Positions 6,446 to 8,742 of a stretch of DNA of 8,742 bases are shown one piece after another. The stretch comes from CAYRGS01 sp964423875. GTDB lineage: Bacteria > UBA8248 > JACPRG01 > G963555815. Numbering within the stretch: the stretch's first letter is position 1; each line of letters starts with the position of its first letter. The notes below the pieces were generated by a model. The model searched no databases. It was not told the origin of the DNA and saw nothing but the letters and a program-made list of their open reading frames with translations. The stretch lies in the NCBI GenBank assembly GCA_964423875.1, contig CAYRGS010000130.1, positions 1 through 8,742 on the forward strand, read 5' to 3'. The position numbers and the translations under genes were made by a program.

Positions 6446-7318
6446 ATGTCGCGATCCCCTTTGATCTGCACGTATTGCGGCAACCGGACGTTCGTCCAGG
6501 GGGTTGAATCCCCTGAGTGTCTGAGCTGCGCCAACCGGTACGTCCCGGAGCCCAGGGGCGATCGGGAGCGGTTCGCCGACCCGGACGCCGTTCGGGCGGA
6601 CCACCGGATGGACATCATCCAACTGGAAGAGGACGTCTGGCGGCTCCACGTCCATCCAGTCTTGGGGATCCGCCACTTCGCATGGTTCATCGAGCGGCCC
6701 GGCGGAAACGTTTTGATGGACATGCAGCCGATCCTGACCGATGACCTGGAGGCGTGGATCGCCTCACGGGGCGGGCTGAAGACCATCATCCTATCGCACC
6801 CGCACTACTACGGGGCCATGGACGAGTTCTCCACGCGATTCGAGGCCCCCATCCGGATGCATGTGACGGACAAGCCTTGGCCCGTCGGTTACCCCAACGT
6901 AGAATTTTTCGACGCCGAATCGCTGGACCTGGACGACGCGATTCGGGTCCATCACATTCCCGCCCAATTCGAGGGGGGGCTTTGTCTGTTGTACGAGCGT
7001 CATGGGGGGATCCTCTTCCCCGGCGACACGATCATGATCTCTCCGAGCACGGGCGACCTGACCTCCTGGAAGAACACGCCGCGCCGGGTTCCTTATCACC
7101 TGGAGGAATATCGGAACATCCGGGAGAAGATCCTGGCGCTGAATTTCGACCAGATCTACGCCTCCGTCCGGGGGGAGGTCCGCTCGGGGGCGAAGGGGCT
7201 GGCGGACGGGTTCACCCGGGAGTATCTCGAAACGACCGCCGTGCCGACCGTGGAGGAGCAGCGGCGTCTCCTGGAAGAAGAGCGCGAGGTCCCGGAGTCC
7301 GAGACTTTCTTCCGGTGA
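6446..7318 (+). CDS. MBL-fold protein with N-terminal zinc-ribbon-like segment
   Basis: A 290-residue protein with no signal peptide, probably cytosolic. Residues 8-28 carry two CxxC pairs (C8/C11 and C25/C28), a likely zinc ribbon. Residues from about 55 to 265 resemble metallo-beta-lactamase-fold hydrolases: the strand TIILSHPHYYG (113-123) matches the usual HxHxDH motif only in its two histidines (H118, H120), with YG at 122-123 in place of DH. Q174 (PAQFEGG) is where a metal-ligand histidine is expected, while the aspartate of FPGD (D194) is kept. I recall an MBL subgroup with SHPHYY-type motifs, but its function is not known to me. The C-terminus is acidic and likely helical (268-284). 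The ATG at 6446 follows GAGGTGA (6432-6438) and lies 48 nt after the permease, so it is probably co-transcribed. Hydrolytic activity is uncertain; a ligand-binding or altered-metal role is possible. Confidence 0.82.
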   Translation: MSRSPLICTYCGNRTFVQGVESPECLSCANRYVPEPRGDRERFADPDAVRADHRMDIIQLEEDVWRLHVHPVLGIRHFAWFIERPGGNVLMDMQPILTDDLEAWIASRGGLKTIILSHPHYYGAMDEFSTRFEAPIRMHVTDKPWPVGYPNVEFFDAESLDLDDAIRVHHIPAQFEGGLCLLYERHGGILFPGDTIMISPSTGDLTSWKNTPRRVPYHLEEYRNIREKILALNFDQIYASVRGEVRSGAKGLADGFTREYLETTAVPTVEEQRRLLEEEREVPESETFFR

Positions 7319-7322
7319 GGGG

Positions 7323-7342
7323 TTCGGCGGAGGACGGCCGAA
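7323..7342 (+). promoter_or_regulatory. Short hairpin between MBL-fold and SDR genes
   Basis: TTCGGC (7323-7328) and GCCGAA (7337-7342) are perfect 6-bp arms around an 8-nt loop, 4 nt after the MBL stop codon. No T-run follows. The 96-nt spacer (7319-7414) otherwise holds only the ribosome binding site of the SDR gene. Low significance. Confidence 0.2.
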
Positions 7343-7414
7343 GCCGGGTCCGGATCCATCCATCACACCTGAAGCGGGCGCGAGTCATTTCGTCGGGGAG
7401 GGAGGGCGCAAAAC

Positions 7415-8173
7415 ATGGGAGGGCTTGACGGAAGATGTATTCTCGTCACGGGGGCCGGCCGCGGCATCGGGAAGGCGTACGCGAAGACCCTGGCCGGAGA
7501 GGGCGCGCGCGTGGCGTTGGCCGACATCATCGACGCGAGCCCCGCGGCGGCTGAAATCACGGCCGCCGGAGGAGAAGGGCGGGCCTTCCACGTGGATGTT
7601 TCCGACGAGGCTTCCGTCGGGAAGCTGGTTCAGGATGTGGTGGAGGCGTATGGCGGCGTGGACGTTCTGGTCAACAACGCTGCCCTCTGGGCCGACCTCG
7701 AGTACAAGCCTTTCTGGGAGCAGACCCCGGAGGAGTGGGACCGCGTCCTGGGCGTCAACGTCAAGGGGATCTTCCTCCTTTGCCGGGAGGTCTTTCCCCA
7801 CATGAGGGCGCAGGGTTCCGGGAAGATCATCAACATCGGCTCGATCACCGCCGAGTACGGGATCACCGGCTTCTTGCATTACGTGACCTCCAAGGGGGCC
7901 GTCCACGGCCTCACGCGCGCGCTGGCCCGAGAAGTGGGGGAATACGGGATCACCGTCAACACGCTGGCCCCGGGTTTTACGTTGAGCGAGAAGGTCCTGG
8001 AGATGGGGGATTTCGTTGGGAAGGCCGACGAGCGCTCCCACGCCACCCGCTGCCTCAAGCGCTCCGAATACCCCGAAGACGTTCAGGGGACGATCATCTA
8101 CCTCGCCTCACCCGCCAGTGATTTCATGACCGGCCAGCTCATCATCGTGGACGGGGGGGTTGTCTTCACCTGA
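7415..8173 (+). CDS. Short-chain dehydrogenase/reductase (classical SDR, NAD-type)
   Basis: A 252-residue cytosolic oxidoreductase of normal classical SDR length. The Rossmann glycine motif TGAGRGIG is at 12-19, and D37 (VALAD) at the end of strand 2 favours NAD(H) over NADP(H). NNAA is at 87-90 and HVDVSD at 59-64. The catalytic tetrad is complete: N115 (GVNVKG), S143 (NIGS), Y156 and K160 (YVTSK). The C-terminal PASDFMTGQLIIVDGG (233-248) is typical. The ATG at 7415 follows GGGAGGGAGG (7396-7405). It is the last plus-strand gene, 96 nt after the MBL-fold gene. In context it could oxidise an alcohol or dihydrodiol, or reduce a keto group, in the pathway served by the UbiD enzymes; the substrate is not determinable. 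It looks intact. Confidence 0.93.
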   Translation: MGGLDGRCILVTGAGRGIGKAYAKTLAGEGARVALADIIDASPAAAEITAAGGEGRAFHVDVSDEASVGKLVQDVVEAYGGVDVLVNNAALWADLEYKPFWEQTPEEWDRVLGVNVKGIFLLCREVFPHMRAQGSGKIINIGSITAEYGITGFLHYVTSKGAVHGLTRALAREVGEYGITVNTLAPGFTLSEKVLEMGDFVGKADERSHATRCLKRSEYPEDVQGTIIYLASPASDFMTGQLIIVDGGVVFT

Positions 8174-8231
8174 CCTCAACCCGGATTCTTGCGAACAGAC
8201 GAGCCGATGTGAGAAATGCTGGTCGGTGATT

Positions 8232-8248
8232 TCTTCAGCCGGAGAAGA
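8232..8248. terminator. Weak hairpin in the convergent gap after the SDR gene
   Basis: TCTTC (8232-8236) and GAAGA (8244-8248) can pair across a 7-nt loop, followed on the plus strand by CTTTATTCC. It lies between the SDR stop (8173) and the end of the minus-strand ORF (8251), where a terminator would be expected. A 5-bp stem is weak support. The rest of 8174-8250 shows nothing recognisable. Confidence 0.2.
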
Positions 8249-8250
8249 CT

Positions 8251-8456
8251 TTATTCCGCGTCAACGAGATTGAACCGGGGGTCTTCGGCCGGGCAGACGG
8301 CCTCAGGTATGCCGAGCTCTTTCCGCACGATGTTACCTCCCCGGACAATCGCCGCCATTGACAGGATGAGCTGCTCGGGCGGGATGTGCTTCAGGGCGGG
8401 GCAAAGCCCCTGTAATTGTCGTCGCCAGAGGCATATCTGTTGGTGACCATGATCAT
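8251..8456 (-). pseudogene. Small minus-strand ORF, apparently frameshifted
   Basis: On the minus strand, ATG at 8456-8454 opens a GC-rich-codon frame (MIMVTNRYASGDDNYRGF...) that stops at 8391-8393. The adjacent frame from about 8400 carries strongly coding-like codons to a TAA at 8251-8253 (ALKHIPPEQLILSMAA... ending PRFNLVDAE). Adding one base in the C-run near 8397-8402 would join the pieces into a single 68-residue protein. The 206-nt span plus one base is exactly 69 codons including the stop. GAGAGAG lies 7 nt upstream of the ATG as a possible ribosome binding site. I do not recognise the product. Either the gene is decayed, a sequencing or assembly indel is present, or only the 35-residue C-terminal part (ATG at 8358-8356) is translated. 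Plus-strand frames across this stretch look less protein-like. Confidence 0.4.
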
Positions 8457-8520
8457 TCGCGTTCTCTCTCGGCTCTTTCTTGGTCCGCGGATTAAAAGAA
8501 TCGCGCAGTCTTATGAAATG

Positions 8521-8561
8521 CCCCCTCCGCGGATTTTCTTTAATTCCAGGATTGGAGGGGG
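8521..8561 (-). promoter_or_regulatory. 8-bp inverted repeat just past the right-edge minus-strand ORF
   Basis: CCCCCTCC (8521-8528) and GGAGGGGG (8554-8561) are perfect inverted repeats separated by 25 AT-rich nucleotides. On the minus strand the structure begins directly after the TAA at 8565-8563. The loop is long and no T-run follows, so it is at best a weak 3' hairpin. The arms are also simple purine/pyrimidine runs, which lowers the significance. Confidence 0.25.
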
Positions 8562-8562
8562 G

Positions 8563-8742
8563 TTATCGAAAAAAACCGGCGATCTCTATAACCTCGTCCT
8601 CTGTGAAATGGGACGAGCGCGCCGTTTTCCTGGGAACCAGGATGTTGCGGCCTTTCTCCAAGTTCCAATGCTTGTTGCCCCACTTGGCACCGCCTAGCCT
8701 GTATATTTCACAAAGAAAGGGAGCCAAGCCGGTTTTTCGGGT
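8563..8742 (-). CDS. Partial small protein, C-terminal end (vaguely HicA-like)
   Basis: A minus-strand frame enters from the right edge of the window and runs 59 codons without a stop to TAA at 8565-8563; its start is outside. The visible end includes RLGGAKWGNKHWNLEKGR, then NILVPRK, and finishes with an acidic segment (FTEDEVIEIAGFFR). Third codon positions are GC-biased and the composition is protein-like, unlike the mirrored plus-strand frame. The order Gly-x-Lys-His, a short loop with KGR, then a strand ending in VPR loosely recalls HicA/YcfA-type toxins (small dsRNA-binding-like folds), but key family positions cannot be confirmed and the usual TVPxH ends in RK here. I treat the family as unassigned. 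It is followed on the same strand by the small frameshifted ORF. Confidence 0.45.
   Translation of the reverse strand, partial: TRKTGLAPFLCEIYRLGGAKWGNKHWNLEKGRNILVPRKTARSSHFTEDEVIEIAGFFR

Noticed and set aside
4370..6676. 768-codon open frame on the minus strand opposite the TRAP permease
   Set aside because: It is an Arg/Asp/His-rich shadow of the permease codons with no family resemblance; the plus-strand permease motifs are unmistakable.
8216..8446. 76-codon plus-strand frame after the SDR gene
   Set aside because: Ser/Arg/Cys-rich product without domain resemblance, opposite the better-supported small minus-strand ORF.
8416..8697. 93-codon plus-strand frame in the right-hand region
   Set aside because: It is in mirrored codon register with the minus-strand frames, begins at a TTG without a convincing ribosome binding site, and its product is less protein-like than the minus-strand reading.

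Overview
The window is GC-rich and densely coded. Six complete plus-strand genes occupy about 75-8173: two UbiD-family (prenylated-FMN) decarboxylases, a TAXI-type TRAP solute-binding protein, a fused 4TM/12TM TRAP permease, a metallo-beta-lactamase-fold (MBL) protein with an N-terminal zinc-ribbon-like segment, and a short-chain dehydrogenase/reductase (SDR). Nothing in it identifies the species. Gene content, GC-rich codon use and AGGAGG-type ribosome binding sites suit an uncultured soil, sediment or marine bacterium of the kind that carries many UbiD and TRAP genes (for example Desulfobacterota, Rokubacteria, NC10 or Tectomicrobia). That placement is inference.

Layout: 1-74 is the end of an upstream leader with two short inverted repeats. 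UbiD-1 is at 75-1496. A 169-nt spacer holds hairpins and a weak promoter-like sequence. UbiD-2 is at 1666-3135; I prefer a GTG start at 1666 over the longer TTG frame from 1606. A 91-nt spacer with a 7-bp hairpin leads to the binding-protein gene (3227-4183). A 219-nt spacer with two back-to-back hairpins, the second a 14-bp stem, leads to the permease (4403-6397). The MBL protein (6446-7318) and SDR (7415-8173) follow with short gaps. All six run the same way and probably form one operon, or one operon with internal attenuation or processing sites.

Beyond 8173 the character changes. Codon patterns point to minus-strand coding: a partial small ORF entering from the right edge (8742 down to 8563), then a small ORF whose coding signal appears to jump frame near 8400 (8456 down to 8251). 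The six-gene cluster and these ORFs would be convergent.

Working model (inference): the TAXI-TRAP system imports an organic acid, one or both UbiD enzymes decarboxylate (or carboxylate) it or a derivative, and the SDR and MBL-fold protein act on related intermediates. No UbiX flavin prenyltransferase, CoA ligase or regulator gene lies in the window, so cofactor supply and control must come from elsewhere. The substrate cannot be deduced from sequence alone. The least ordinary points are the UbiD-2 active site, which keeps the catalytic Glu-Arg-Glu set but lacks the usual metal-binding histidine, the MBL protein with incomplete metal ligands, and the uncharacterised minus-strand ORFs at the right edge.
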